DNA from: Lutibacter sp.
GTDB taxonomy: Bacteria > Bacteroidota > Bacteroidia > Flavobacteriales > Flavobacteriaceae
Direction: 5' to 3'
DNA length: 16,237 bases
NCBI GenBank assembly: GCA_030599055.1
Contig: JAUVOS010000028.1
Location: 1 to 16,237 of the forward strand
A model generated the notes under the pieces. The model made no database searches. It was not told the origin of the DNA and saw only the letters and a program-made list of their open reading frames with translations. Made by a program: the position numbers and the translations under genes. Numbering within the stretch: the first letter of the stretch is position 1; each line of letters opens with the position of its first letter. This document shows, piece by piece, positions 1 to 7,380 of the stretch.

Positions 1-1225
1 CTGTTTCACGTAGGAGTTCCCAAGTGCTTTTTTCAGCATATTTGATATGATCTGACTCCGGATCTGTTTCAATTTTTGTTAGAATACGGTCGATGGATTC
101 TAGTTCTAAATCGACCAAATCATCCATTAAACGCTGTGATTCATAGACAACTTCGTAAAACTTTTTATAATCGAATTTTGCTTTTTTGGTAAAAGGCGCA
201 TCTACAAAACTGTATAAATTTACAGCGATAAGACGACAACTGTCACCACCTTGCATGGCTATTTCAGAACATGGATTTGTAGAAACATTTTTAAAACCAG
301 GGTAGAGGGAAGAAGTAGAATAATCGTGTTGTTTGTCCCAAAAAATCAATCCGGGTTCAGCTGTATTGTGTGCACTTTTGATAATGGTATTCCACATATC
401 TTTTGCCTGAATTTCTTTGGTAATTTCAGGGTTCGGACTGTCAATAGGCCATCTTAAAGTATAGGTTTCATCCGCGATGACTGCATTCATAAACTCATCT
501 GATAATCGGATGGAAATATTGGCGCCTGTCACTTTGGTAAGGTCTTGTTTTATGGTTATAAACTCCTCAATATCAGGATGTGCAATATCCATGGTTAACA
601 TCAAAGCGCCGCGTCTTCCATTTTGAGCGACTTCTCGTGTAGTAGCTGAAAAACGATTCATAAATGATACAGCTCCTGTTGTTGAACCTGCGGCATTTGA
701 AACATCTGCATCTCTGGGGCGTAATTTTGATAGATCGGTGCCCACGCCACAACGTCTTTTAAAAAGCTGTGCCATTTGCTGGTCGGCATGAAAAATACCA
801 CCGTACGAATCTTCAACAGCTGGAATGACGATGCAATTTGAAAGCGATGCGATTACCTCGGTATTGCCAAGCCCATACATTACGCTACCTTGCGGAATAA
901 TGTATTTAAAATCTTTAAATAATTGAAATATTGTATCTTGAGTTAAGGCTTTTCTTGTTTTTCCATATTGAGATAAACCTTTTGGTAGTTTGTCTTCGTT
1001 TATTTTAATATAGTTTTCTTCAATTCTAGCAAATTGAGTTGCCATACGTAGGTGCATGTCTTTGGGAGATTTTTCTAAATAAGCTCCAGTATTATTGCGA
1101 ACTGCGTATTTATTTATCCAAGTAGTGGCTGCCAATTCATCATTATCAAAATAGGCTAATGATGCTGATAACACCTCGTCGTATGTGTAGGTTTTTTTGA
1201 CCTTGTTAGCAACTATATTTTCCAA
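1..1225 (-). CDS. nrdJ: Adenosylcobalamin-dependent (class II) ribonucleotide reductase, N-terminal part, runs off the left edge
   Basis: Reduces ribonucleotides to deoxyribonucleotides in the cytoplasm, using a B12-derived radical. The 408 complete codons visible cover the N-terminal domain and the start of the ten-stranded barrel; full-length relatives are about 800-900 residues. Key residues are present: Cys131 in SLSNC (first redox cysteine), Cys319 in NPCSEI (radical cysteine, with neighbouring Asn317 and Glu321), and Cys330 in GGDSCRL (partner redox cysteine). The opening (TYTYDEVLSASLAYFDNDELAATTW) and the PQGSVMYGLGN segment fit class II enzymes better than NrdA; this class call is from recalled family patterns. 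The start is unusual: an in-frame TAA lies seven codons upstream of TTG at 1225-1223, with no ATG or GTG between, and conserved sequence begins about 12 residues later, so TTG is the likely start. No cobalamin riboswitch was seen upstream. Transcribed divergently from fabG. Confidence 0.88.
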   Translation of the reverse strand, partial: MENIVANKVKKTYTYDEVLSASLAYFDNDELAATTWINKYAVRNNTGAYLEKSPKDMHLRMATQFARIEENYIKINEDKLPKGLSQYGKTRKALTQDTIFQLFKDFKYIIPQGSVMYGLGNTEVIASLSNCIVIPAVEDSYGGIFHADQQMAQLFKRRCGVGTDLSKLRPRDADVSNAAGSTTGAVSFMNRFSATTREVAQNGRRGALMLTMDIAHPDIEEFITIKQDLTKVTGANISIRLSDEFMNAVIADETYTLRWPIDSPNPEITKEIQAKDMWNTIIKSAHNTAEPGLIFWDKQHDYSTSSLYPGFKNVSTNPCSEIAMQGGDSCRLIAVNLYSFVDAPFTKKAKFDYKKFYEVVYESQRLMDDLVDLELESIDRILTKIETDPESDHIKYAEKSTWELLRET

Positions 1226-1564
1226 TTTTTTGGTGTTTAATGGTTAATTTATTCTGGTTTTAGTAAATATTAGGGAGTAAAACACGAGTGTAAAAGTAGT
1301 GTAAGAATTCCTTCAAAATAAAGGATTTGAAATAAGTAATTAACAAATCATTGTTGATAAAATTAATCCTTTGGAATACGGAGACTTAGCAACAATAAAA
1401 ATATTTCAAAAAAAATTACGACTTGCATATTATATCTTGTAAAAAACTATGTAACAGAATAATAATATATATATAGTAAAGTAATGGTTTAAATAAAAAT
1501 ATTTTTTTCGACAAATAATATTATAAATATTCCCAAAATAACGGATGAGTTTTCTAAACTTTTT

Positions 1565-1572
1565 TATCTTTG
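1565..1572 (+). promoter_or_regulatory. Candidate Bacteroidota -7 promoter element (TATCTTTG)
   Basis: TATCTTTG matches the Bacteroidota sigma-A -7 consensus TAnnTTTG. It would give a leader of about 115 bases for fabG. No clear TTG or TTTG -33 element lies about 19 bases upstream, and such short motifs occur by chance in AT-rich DNA. Confidence 0.3.
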
Positions 1573-1643
1573 ATTTTTATTCTTAGAACGAATCAAATTT
1601 TATGAAACGAGCCTACAAAATATTTAGCAAAAATAGTATTATT

Positions 1644-1651
1644 TAAGTTTG
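1644..1651 (+). promoter_or_regulatory. Candidate Bacteroidota -7 promoter element (TAAGTTTG)
   Basis: TAAGTTTG is a second match to TAnnTTTG, 41 bases before the fabG start, which would give a short leader of about 35 bases. The spacing is more typical than that of the match at 1565, but the -33 element is again not obvious. Confidence 0.38.
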
Positions 1652-1692
1652 CTTGTTTTATTTTATATCCTAACGAACTAAAATTTAATAAA

Positions 1693-2439
1693 ATGAAATT
1701 ACTTAACGGAAAAACAGCTTTAATAACCGGAGCTTCACGAGGAATTGGTCGTGTTATCGCTTTAAAATTTGCAGCGGAAGGAGCCGATATCGCTTTTACC
1801 GATTTGTTTGATGACGAAAACCTAAGAAACCTTGAAAAAGAACTTTTAGAGATGGGCGTTAAAGCGAAAGGCTATGCATCAGATGCCAGTTCTTATGAAA
1901 AAAGTCAAGAAACGATTTCTGAAGTTGCAAAGGATTTTGGAACCGTTGATATTTTGGTAAACAATGCCGGTATAACCCGTGATGGTTTGCTTTTACGAAT
2001 GGACGAAAAACAATGGGATATGGTAATGGATATCAACCTAAAATCTGTTTTTAACCTCACCAAAGGAGTTATACCCTACATGATGAAACAACGTAGCGGA
2101 AGCATTATCAATATGAGTTCGGTTGTCGGCGTTAAAGGAAATGCCGGCCAGGCAAATTATTCGGCTTCAAAAGCAGGGATATTAGGTTTTACAAAATCAG
2201 TGGCTTTAGAATTAGGCTCTAGAAACATCCGTTGTAATGCCATTGCACCGGGATTTATTGAAACTGAAATGACAGCTAAGTTAGATGAAGAAACTGTAAA
2301 AGGCTGGCGTAAAGCGATTCCTTTAAGACGAGGAGGAACTCCGGATGATGTCGCAGATGCTTGTGTGTTCTTTGCTTCTGAAAAAAGCAGTTATATCACA
2401 GGACAAACCCTAAATGTAGATGGTGGCATGTTGACCTAA
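1693..2439 (+). CDS. fabG: 3-oxoacyl-[acyl-carrier-protein] reductase
   Basis: NADPH-dependent reduction of 3-ketoacyl-ACP in the elongation cycle of type II fatty acid synthesis, in the cytoplasm. At 248 residues it has the normal FabG length and the full classical short-chain dehydrogenase signature: TGASRGIG at 12-19 (nucleotide binding), NNAG at 90-93, Asn115, Ser143, and YSASK with Tyr156 and Lys160 (catalytic tetrad). The end (ITGQTLNVDGGM) is typical of FabG. The start is the ATG directly before the conserved LLNGKTALITG strand. It stands alone between a divergent gene and a repeat-rich spacer, with no acyl carrier protein or fabF beside it. Many short-chain dehydrogenases share this fold, so another substrate is possible, but the similarity to FabG is high throughout. 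Confidence 0.9.
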   Translation: MKLLNGKTALITGASRGIGRVIALKFAAEGADIAFTDLFDDENLRNLEKELLEMGVKAKGYASDASSYEKSQETISEVAKDFGTVDILVNNAGITRDGLLLRMDEKQWDMVMDINLKSVFNLTKGVIPYMMKQRSGSIINMSSVVGVKGNAGQANYSASKAGILGFTKSVALELGSRNIRCNAIAPGFIETEMTAKLDEETVKGWRKAIPLRRGGTPDDVADACVFFASEKSSYITGQTLNVDGGMLT

Positions 2440-2440
2440 T

Positions 2441-2477
2441 GTTAGGTTATTGATGCATAAAATATGTGTAACCTAAC
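2441..2477 (+). terminator. Hairpin just after fabG, possible transcript end
   Basis: GTTAGGTTA (2441-2449) pairs perfectly with TAACCTAAC (2469-2477). The interior can add CATA-aaa-TATG (2456-2466). It begins two bases after the fabG stop codon. No T-run follows, so it is not a textbook intrinsic terminator; it may protect the 3' end or be one more intergenic palindrome. Confidence 0.35.
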
Positions 2478-2501
2478 CTAAAATCCGCAGAGATTTAATC
2501 T

Positions 2502-2521
2502 GAAAAATTCATGAATTTTTC
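2502..2521. repeat. Perfect 20-base AT-rich palindrome
   Basis: GAAAAATTCA followed directly by its reverse complement TGAATTTTTC. It lies in the fabG-ybjQ spacer next to a stretch (AAATCCGCAGAGATTTAATCTG, given in two parts: AAATCCGCAGAG at 2481 then ATTTAATCTG) that looks like the reverse complement of the AATCTGCG-type sequence seen near 15540. Role unknown; it could act as a weak terminator. Confidence 0.5.
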
Positions 2522-2522
2522 T

Positions 2523-2660
2523 TAGTTTTAAAGTTATAATGTTAAAAGTTAGAAGTTTACACTCAAGCGATAAATAAAAATCATAACCCAAATTTGGGCT
2601 ATGTAAAAAATTAAAGACAAAGGCTAACTTTATGAACTTTACACTTTTAACTTTTTAACT
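2523..2660. repeat. Large imperfect inverted repeat centred on CCCAAATTTGGG
   Basis: The centre, 2587-2598, is a perfect 12-base palindrome extended with one mismatch to 2582-2603. The outer arms (about 2523-2561 and 2624-2660) are rich in AAGTTA/TAACTT units and are roughly reverse complements of each other around the same centre, with several mismatches. A similar arrangement of AAAGTT/AACTTT arms sits before serA. It looks like a decayed intergenic repeat element and contains no gene. Confidence 0.5.
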
Positions 2661-2684
2661 CCGCATTATTCATAAATAATGCGG
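2661..2684. repeat. Perfect 10-bp hairpin with 4-base loop
   Basis: CCGCATTATT (2661-2670), loop CATA, then AATAATGCGG (2675-2684). The stem is perfect and its foot is GC-rich. The following GTTAATTAG is only weakly T-rich, so a terminator role is uncertain. Confidence 0.6.
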
Positions 2685-2768
2685 GTTAATTAGTGTAATC
2701 ATTATCAGGTATATATCACTATAGTATAGCACGTATTTAAGTGCGAAAAATTCGTGTCAATTAGTGTA

Positions 2769-2786
2769 TCCCGATAGCTATCGGGA
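2769..2786. repeat. Perfect 18-base palindrome TCCCGATAGCTATCGGGA
   Basis: Fully self-complementary and much richer in GC than the surrounding spacer. I recall this CCCGATAGCTATCGGG sequence as a frequent intergenic palindrome in Flavobacteria. It follows AATTCGTGTCAATTAGTG, another sequence type often seen between genes in this group. Function unknown. Confidence 0.7.
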
Positions 2787-2865
2787 CGTGTCAGTTAAAA
2801 AGAGACTTACAGATTTAAGGTGTAACAATAAGTAGTAATACCGGACTAATAGTCTATAACTAAAA

Positions 2866-3189
2866 ATGAATAGTATGATTTTTGTAACAACAGACACTAT
2901 AGCAGGAAAAGAAATTATCAAAACACTAGGAACCGTACGCGGAAGCACAGTACGGGCACGTAATATAGGGCGTGATATTTTTGCAGGATTAAAGAACATT
3001 GTCGGTGGTGAAATATCGGAATATACGCAATTACTAGCCGATGCACGCGAACAAGCTATTCAAAGAATGCTTGAGGACGCTGAGAAATTGGGTGCTGATG
3101 CCGTTGTAAATGTACGATTCACTACTTCTCAAGTAATGCAAGGAGCTGCTGAAATGTTAGCCTATGGAACTGCTGTGAAAACAGAATAA
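2866..3189 (+). CDS. YbjQ / UPF0145 family protein
   Basis: A 107-residue protein, the usual size for the family, which covers nearly the whole length as one domain. Recognisable features are the N-terminal TTDTIAGKEI strand, the GTVRGSTVRARNIGRDIFAGLKNIVGGEISEYT segment in the middle (residues 22-54), and the helix with REQAIQRMLEDAEKLGADAVVNVRFTTS. The family is annotated as a putative heavy-metal-binding domain, but its biochemical role is not established. No signal peptide or membrane segment is seen, so it is probably cytoplasmic. Two starts are possible, 2866 and 2875; homologues usually begin close to MIxxTT, which favours 2875. It is followed after 11 bases by a small membrane protein and then a VWA protein, so it is probably the first gene of an operon. 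Confidence 0.85.
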   Translation: MNSMIFVTTDTIAGKEIIKTLGTVRGSTVRARNIGRDIFAGLKNIVGGEISEYTQLLADAREQAIQRMLEDAEKLGADAVVNVRFTTSQVMQGAAEMLAYGTAVKTE

Positions 3190-3200
3190 TTATTATTTGT

Positions 3201-3314
3201 ATGCCTGTTCTTATCGTTTTATTTTATGTATTTATCGTCCTTGCTTTGGTTTATCTGATTGTAAAACGGATGAATGATAAAGACAAAGAGAATTTTCAAA
3301 AAAGAGACAACTAA
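3201..3314 (+). CDS. Small 37-residue single-pass membrane protein
   Basis: Not recognised as a named family. It reads MPVLIVLFYVFIVLALVYLI as a hydrophobic helix at the N-terminus, then a charged tail (VKRMNDKDKENFQKRDN). The positive residues just after the helix predict a short periplasmic N-terminus with a cytoplasmic tail. Support for it being a real gene: it starts 11 bases after the UPF0145 stop, its TAA stop (3312-3314) is directly followed by the ATG of the VWA gene (3315), and it fills the whole gap between them in one frame. Likely translated with its neighbours and perhaps a partner of the membrane-anchored VWA protein; that role is inference. Confidence 0.65.
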   Translation: MPVLIVLFYVFIVLALVYLIVKRMNDKDKENFQKRDN

Positions 3315-5339
3315 ATGAACTTAAGTATCTTGTACTTTATACTTGCCCTAGCTGTCGCTTTTTTTGTCGCCGTTTTTCTATATGTCTATCCTAAAAAGAA
3401 GCTAAAAAAGCCATCCTATTTGCTAATTTTACTTCGTTTTTTATCAGTAGTTGCCATTTTAATGCTCTTGATCAATCCCAAATGGGAAAAACAGGAGCTA
3501 AGTATCCAAAAACCCCGATTGATAGTCGCTGTAGATAATTCAGCTTCAATAGGCTTTGTAAATGGAAAAGAGCAAGTAAAAGTTGTTTTAGAAAAAATTG
3601 AGAAGGACAAAGAACTACACGATAAGTTTTCAGTCAAGTACTTTAGCTTTGGCGTGCAATCACAGTTATTAGATAGCCTGTCCTTTTCGGAACCTCAAAC
3701 AAATCCAACCGAACTTTTTCAACAGCTTAAAGTGCTAAATAACGAATCCAAAACACCAATTTTGTTTGTGACTGATGGCAATCAAACGACAGGGAATTCG
3801 TATGAATATTACGCATCTAAAAATCCGATTTATCCTATTGTAATTGGCGATACTACAAAGTATGTAGATTTGGCGATAACACAGCTAAATGCAAATCAAT
3901 ACGCGTTTTTAGACAATAAATTTCCGGTTGAAATCTTTACTTTATATAATGGAATTAAAAATGTTGATGCTCAGCTATCTATATATGTAAAAAAACAACA
4001 TATATTTACGAAAAAACTCAATTTTTCATCCAAAAATTCATCTCAAAATATTTCATTAATGCTTCCTGCAAAAGAGGTAGGACAGCATTATTATCACGCA
4101 GTTATCAGTTCTTTAGAAAATGAAAAAAACATTCAAAATAATCGAAAAGATTTTTCTGTTAAAGTTGTTGATCAGCAAACCAATGTTCTTATTTTAAGTA
4201 GTTTTAATCATCCGGATTTAGGAGCTATTAAAAAGAGCATAGAAAGTAATAAACAACGAAAGGCAGTTATCAAAATTGCTTCCAAAGAAAGTATTGATTT
4301 ATCACAATACCAATTGATAATTTTATACCAACCAACCGTCGCATTCACGAGTATTATCAAAACCATATATTTCAGTAAAAAAAATACAGTCATCATTACC
4401 GGAACAAAAACGGATTGGGCATTTTTAAACAATGTACAACAAGCTTTTTCAAAAGATGTGACAAAGATGACTGAGAACTATTTGGCAAGTTTTAATACCA
4501 CTTTCCCTGAGTTTGTTATAAAAGATATTGGGTTTGATCAGTTGCCACCGCTAAAAGATAGCTTTGGCACGCTTACATTCAATGTGCCTTATCAAAGTTT
4601 GTTATATCAAAAAATTGGCAATACAACAACAGAATACCCCCTTTTGGCGACATACACAGATGGAGAACAAAAAAATGTCGTTTTATTTGGCGAGGGTTTT
4701 TGGCGTTGGAGAATGTTAAATAAGATTGAAAAGCAAAGTTATAAAGCATTTGACAACTTTTGGGGAGCTTTGATACAGTTCACAGCAGCTACTAAGGAAA
4801 CGCAACAATTGCAACTTGATTATAAAAAGCTATGTTTTAGCAACCAACAACAATTGATTAAAGCATCTTTTGTCGATAAGAATTACAAAATTGACAAAAA
4901 GGCAACTATTTGGTTGTACCTCACGGATAAACAGACAAAGAAAACCAAAAAAATGCCTTTTTATTTAAATGGTGATCAATATGAAATAGGACTCGCAGAT
5001 TTGAAACCCGGAAAATATAGTTTTAAAACGATTGTCGAAAATCAAGAAGTAAAACAATATGGTAACTTTAAAGTATTGAATTACAATGTAGAACAACAAT
5101 TTAGTACCGCAAATATTGATAAATTAGAAAGAATTGCCCAAAGATCAGGTGGAGAAGTAATCTATACGGATATGCTAGATCCGGCGCTTCAAAATTTAGT
5201 GAAAAATAAGAATTATCAAAGTATTCAAAAAAGTAAAAAAATAAGCAAACCTTTAATCGATTGGCATTGGTTATTAGGTTTTATAATCTTATCTTTGTCG
5301 GTCGAATGGTTTATTCGAAAATATAGAGGACTTGTTTAA
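3315..5339 (+). CDS. Membrane-anchored von Willebrand factor A (VWA) domain protein
   Basis: 674 residues. Two N-terminal membrane helices (about 5-25 and 34-54) lead into a VWA domain with an intact metal-ion-dependent adhesion site: DNSAS (Asp74, Ser76, Ser78), a Thr at about 132 in NPTEL, and Asp154 in FVTDGNQTTG. The middle (about 190-500) has Ig-like strands and a segment starting NVLILSSFNHPDL that resembles the class I glutamine amidotransferase-like fold found in this type of protein. A final helix near 650-668 (LLGFIILSLSVEWFI) precedes a basic tail. The bulk is predicted to be periplasmic, held by helices at both ends. Its ATG abuts the stop of the small membrane gene, so the two are probably translationally coupled. 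Such proteins resemble the Bat/aerotolerance VWA group in layout, but their specific function is unknown. Confidence 0.8.
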   Translation: MNLSILYFILALAVAFFVAVFLYVYPKKKLKKPSYLLILLRFLSVVAILMLLINPKWEKQELSIQKPRLIVAVDNSASIGFVNGKEQVKVVLEKIEKDKELHDKFSVKYFSFGVQSQLLDSLSFSEPQTNPTELFQQLKVLNNESKTPILFVTDGNQTTGNSYEYYASKNPIYPIVIGDTTKYVDLAITQLNANQYAFLDNKFPVEIFTLYNGIKNVDAQLSIYVKKQHIFTKKLNFSSKNSSQNISLMLPAKEVGQHYYHAVISSLENEKNIQNNRKDFSVKVVDQQTNVLILSSFNHPDLGAIKKSIESNKQRKAVIKIASKESIDLSQYQLIILYQPTVAFTSIIKTIYFSKKNTVIITGTKTDWAFLNNVQQAFSKDVTKMTENYLASFNTTFPEFVIKDIGFDQLPPLKDSFGTLTFNVPYQSLLYQKIGNTTTEYPLLATYTDGEQKNVVLFGEGFWRWRMLNKIEKQSYKAFDNFWGALIQFTAATKETQQLQLDYKKLCFSNQQQLIKASFVDKNYKIDKKATIWLYLTDKQTKKTKKMPFYLNGDQYEIGLADLKPGKYSFKTIVENQEVKQYGNFKVLNYNVEQQFSTANIDKLERIAQRSGGEVIYTDMLDPALQNLVKNKNYQSIQKSKKISKPLIDWHWLLGFIILSLSVEWFIRKYRGLV

Positions 5340-5456
5340 TTAAGAATTAAGAATTGTTTGTAATTTGAATAAACTTTAATGAACAACAGTCTTTTGCACA
5401 CTAAACTGTGTGTAAGACCTAAAACAGAAAAATAATTAATTAAAAAAACACAAATC

Positions 5457-6290
5457 ATGAATACGAGAAGACAACCAGAGTTTCAACTCCCCAAAGCATC
5501 CTTTTTACTAATAATTATAGGAATTGTAGTAATAGTTTCACTTTTAAAATCCTTTGTTACAATAGATGCCGGTGAGGCTGGTGTATTGTGGAAACGTTTT
5601 GGAGGTGGAGTTGTAATTGACAAACCGCCATTAGGTGAAGGATTTCATGTTGTTGCCCCTTGGAACGAAGTTCAGGTATATGAGTTAAGACAACAAGAAT
5701 ATTATGATAAAATGAAGGTATTATCTTCAAATGGATTAGACATTGAACTCGACGCGACCATTTGGTTTCAACCAGAAGAAAAAAACTTAGGGATTTTGCA
5801 CAAAACAAAAGGAGTAAGTTATTTAGAAAGATTGGTAAAACCAGCCTTACGATCTGCAACAAGAGAGGTTGTAGGTAGATATACACCAGAAGAAATTTAT
5901 TCCTCAAAAAGAGGTGTCATTCAAATAGAAATATTAGATGAAATACAAAAGATATTAAGTGACCAATATGTGCAAATAAATAAGGTTTTAGTTCGCGATG
6001 TAACACTTCCTCCAACAATCAAAACAGCGATTGAAAGAAAATTAAAACAAGAGCAAGAAGCTTTAGAATATGAATTCCGTTTGGTAAAAGCCGAAAAAGA
6101 AGCTGAAAAAGTACGAATTGAAGCAAAAGGAAAAGCAGATGCTAACCGTATATTAAGTGCCTCTTTAACTGATAAAATACTTAGGGATAAAGGAATAGAC
6201 GCAACATTGCAGTTATCTCAGTCTCCTAATGCTAAAGTAGTTATTGTAGGTGGAAAAGACGGAATGCCGCTCATACTGGGAAATAATTAA
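5457..6290 (+). CDS. Prohibitin / SPFH (Band 7) family membrane protein
   Basis: 277 residues, close to the size of bacterial and mitochondrial prohibitins. One N-terminal membrane helix (about 14-34) is followed by the SPFH/Band 7 domain (about 35-190), with the characteristic start VTIDAGEAGVLWKRFGG, then LVKPALRSATREVVGRYTPEEIYSSKR and VLVRDVTLPPTIKTAIERKL. A charged coiled coil rich in Glu, Lys and Ala spans about 193-232, and the tail ends in VVIVGGKDGMPLIL. Members form large ring assemblies in the membrane and modulate proteases or lipid domains. No NfeD-type protease or FtsH gene is beside it. It follows the VWA gene by 117 bases containing an AATTAAG repeat at the VWA stop codon, so it may have its own promoter. 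Confidence 0.85.
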   Translation: MNTRRQPEFQLPKASFLLIIIGIVVIVSLLKSFVTIDAGEAGVLWKRFGGGVVIDKPPLGEGFHVVAPWNEVQVYELRQQEYYDKMKVLSSNGLDIELDATIWFQPEEKNLGILHKTKGVSYLERLVKPALRSATREVVGRYTPEEIYSSKRGVIQIEILDEIQKILSDQYVQINKVLVRDVTLPPTIKTAIERKLKQEQEALEYEFRLVKAEKEAEKVRIEAKGKADANRILSASLTDKILRDKGIDATLQLSQSPNAKVVIVGGKDGMPLILGNN

Positions 6291-6301
6291 TAACGAGTTT
6301 T

Positions 6302-6389
6302 AAAGTTGAAAGGTTTTAAAGTAATAAAGTTTGTAGCATATAATTGTACGGACTAGCTTTTTGCTTTATAACTTTAAGCATTCAACTTT
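6302..6389. repeat. Imperfect inverted repeat before serA
   Basis: The left arm AAAGTTGAAAGGTTTTAAAG continued to 6329 and the right arm 6364-6389 (ending ATTCAACTTT) are reverse complements with a few mismatches and indels, separated by about 34 bases. The composition and layout match the inverted repeat at 2523-2660, so these may be two copies of one decayed element. Confidence 0.5.
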
Positions 6390-6412
6390 ATAAACTTTTA
6401 ACTTTATAAACT
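6382..6412 (+). repeat. AACTTT-type low-complexity leader of serA
   Basis: A run of CAACTTTATAAACTTTTAACTT and similar units ends seven bases before the serA ATG (6420). The same kind of sequence lies just before the DUF1015 start. It overlaps the right arm of the inverted repeat. It may affect mRNA structure around the start, but no direct evidence of function is visible. Confidence 0.5.
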
Positions 6413-6419
6413 ATCATAT

Positions 6420-7376
6420 ATGAAAATTTTAGCAAACGACGGAATTGCGCAAGCAGGAGTTGATGCTCTTGAAGCAGCAGGTTGTCAAGTTATCACAAAC
6501 AATGTTCCACAAGACCAACTTGAAAAATACATCAACGAAAATAGTATTGATGTAATTTTAGTAAGAAGTGCTACCAAAGTACGTGCTGAATTAATTGACG
6601 CATGTCCTTCCATAAAAATTATTGGTAGAGGCGGAGTTGGTATGGATAATATTGATGTAGAATACGCACGCGGACAAGGATTACATGTCATTAACACACC
6701 AGCAGCTTCATCTCATTCGGTAGCTGAATTGGTATTTGCTCATTTCTTTGGAATGGCACGTTTCTTACACGATTCGAATAGAAATATGCCTCTTGAAGGA
6801 GAAAGTAATTTTAAAGGTTTAAAAAAATCCTATGCAAAAGGAACTGAATTACTTGGAAAAACTCTTGGTATTATAGGTTTTGGACGTATCGGTCAAGAAA
6901 CTGCAAAAATAGGATTAGGATTGGGAATGAAAGTAGTTGCCTATGACCTTTTTGTTAAAGAACAAGTAGTTAGTTTAGATTTCTTTGATGGACAAAAAGT
7001 AGATTTCAATATCAAATTAATCTCTAAAGAAGAAGTTTTACAACAAGCTGACTTCTTGAGCTTACACGTACCGGCACAAAAAGAATATGTAATTTCTGAT
7101 CAAGAATTTGACAACATGAAAAAAGGTGCTTTTATGGTAAATGCAGCAAGAGGTGGTGTCGTAAATGAAGTAGCTTTAGTAAAAGCATTAGAAACAAACA
7201 AACTCAGTGCAGCAGCACTTGATGTATATGAAAAAGAACCAAAACCAGAAGTGCAGTTATTGATGAATCCGAATTTATCCTTAACACCCCATATCGGTGG
7301 AGCGACATTAGAAGCACAAAGCCGTATCGGTACGGAATTAGCATCTCAGATTATTACGATCTTTAAGGAGTTGTAG
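6420..7376 (+). CDS. serA: D-3-phosphoglycerate dehydrogenase (short form, no ACT domain)
   Basis: NAD-dependent oxidation of 3-phosphoglycerate to 3-phosphohydroxypyruvate, the first step of serine synthesis, in the cytoplasm. The 318 residues hold a complete D-2-hydroxyacid dehydrogenase: GRGGVGMDNID at 69-79, Rossmann motif GFGRIG at 153-158, Asp176 after the second strand, and the catalytic triad Arg244 (AARGG), Glu273 (DVYEKEP) and His291 (TPHIGG). There is no C-terminal ACT domain, so it is the short form, probably not inhibited by serine through that route. Related hydroxyacid dehydrogenases (glyoxylate or hydroxypyruvate reductase) have the same motifs, so the substrate is inferred from overall pattern and from the next gene, DUF1015, which often accompanies serA. 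A serC gene is not adjacent upstream in this window. Confidence 0.82.
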   Translation: MKILANDGIAQAGVDALEAAGCQVITNNVPQDQLEKYINENSIDVILVRSATKVRAELIDACPSIKIIGRGGVGMDNIDVEYARGQGLHVINTPAASSHSVAELVFAHFFGMARFLHDSNRNMPLEGESNFKGLKKSYAKGTELLGKTLGIIGFGRIGQETAKIGLGLGMKVVAYDLFVKEQVVSLDFFDGQKVDFNIKLISKEEVLQQADFLSLHVPAQKEYVISDQEFDNMKKGAFMVNAARGGVVNEVALVKALETNKLSAAALDVYEKEPKPEVQLLMNPNLSLTPHIGGATLEAQSRIGTELASQIITIFKEL

Positions 7377-7380
7377 TAAT

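Larger units (their letters stand above)
1226..1692. other. AT-rich divergent intergenic region between nrdJ and fabG
   Basis: 467 bases without a credible gene on either strand. It is very AT-rich, with poly-A/T runs around 1400-1510. It must carry the control region of both divergent genes. On the + strand two TAnnTTTG matches are visible (listed separately); no CAAAnnTA match, which would mark a minus-strand -7 element, was found near nrdJ. I see no tRNA, strong hairpin or riboswitch consensus. Confidence 0.7.

Noticed and set aside
251..457. Short + strand reading frame of 68 codons
   Set aside because: Antisense to the well-supported ribonucleotide reductase frame, including its NPCSEI region, and shows no domain.
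1226..1692. Cobalamin riboswitch ahead of the B12-dependent reductase
   Set aside because: No B12-box-like sequence (GCCACTG type) or long GC-containing structure is visible on the minus strand; the region is almost pure AT.
5557..5907. 116-codon minus-strand frame
   Set aside because: It lies inside the prohibitin gene, whose sense frame has clear family motifs. The antisense product has no recognisable domain.
6420..7376. Truncated serA
   Set aside because: The missing ACT domain could suggest truncation, but 318 residues with the complete catalytic domain is a normal short form of the enzyme.
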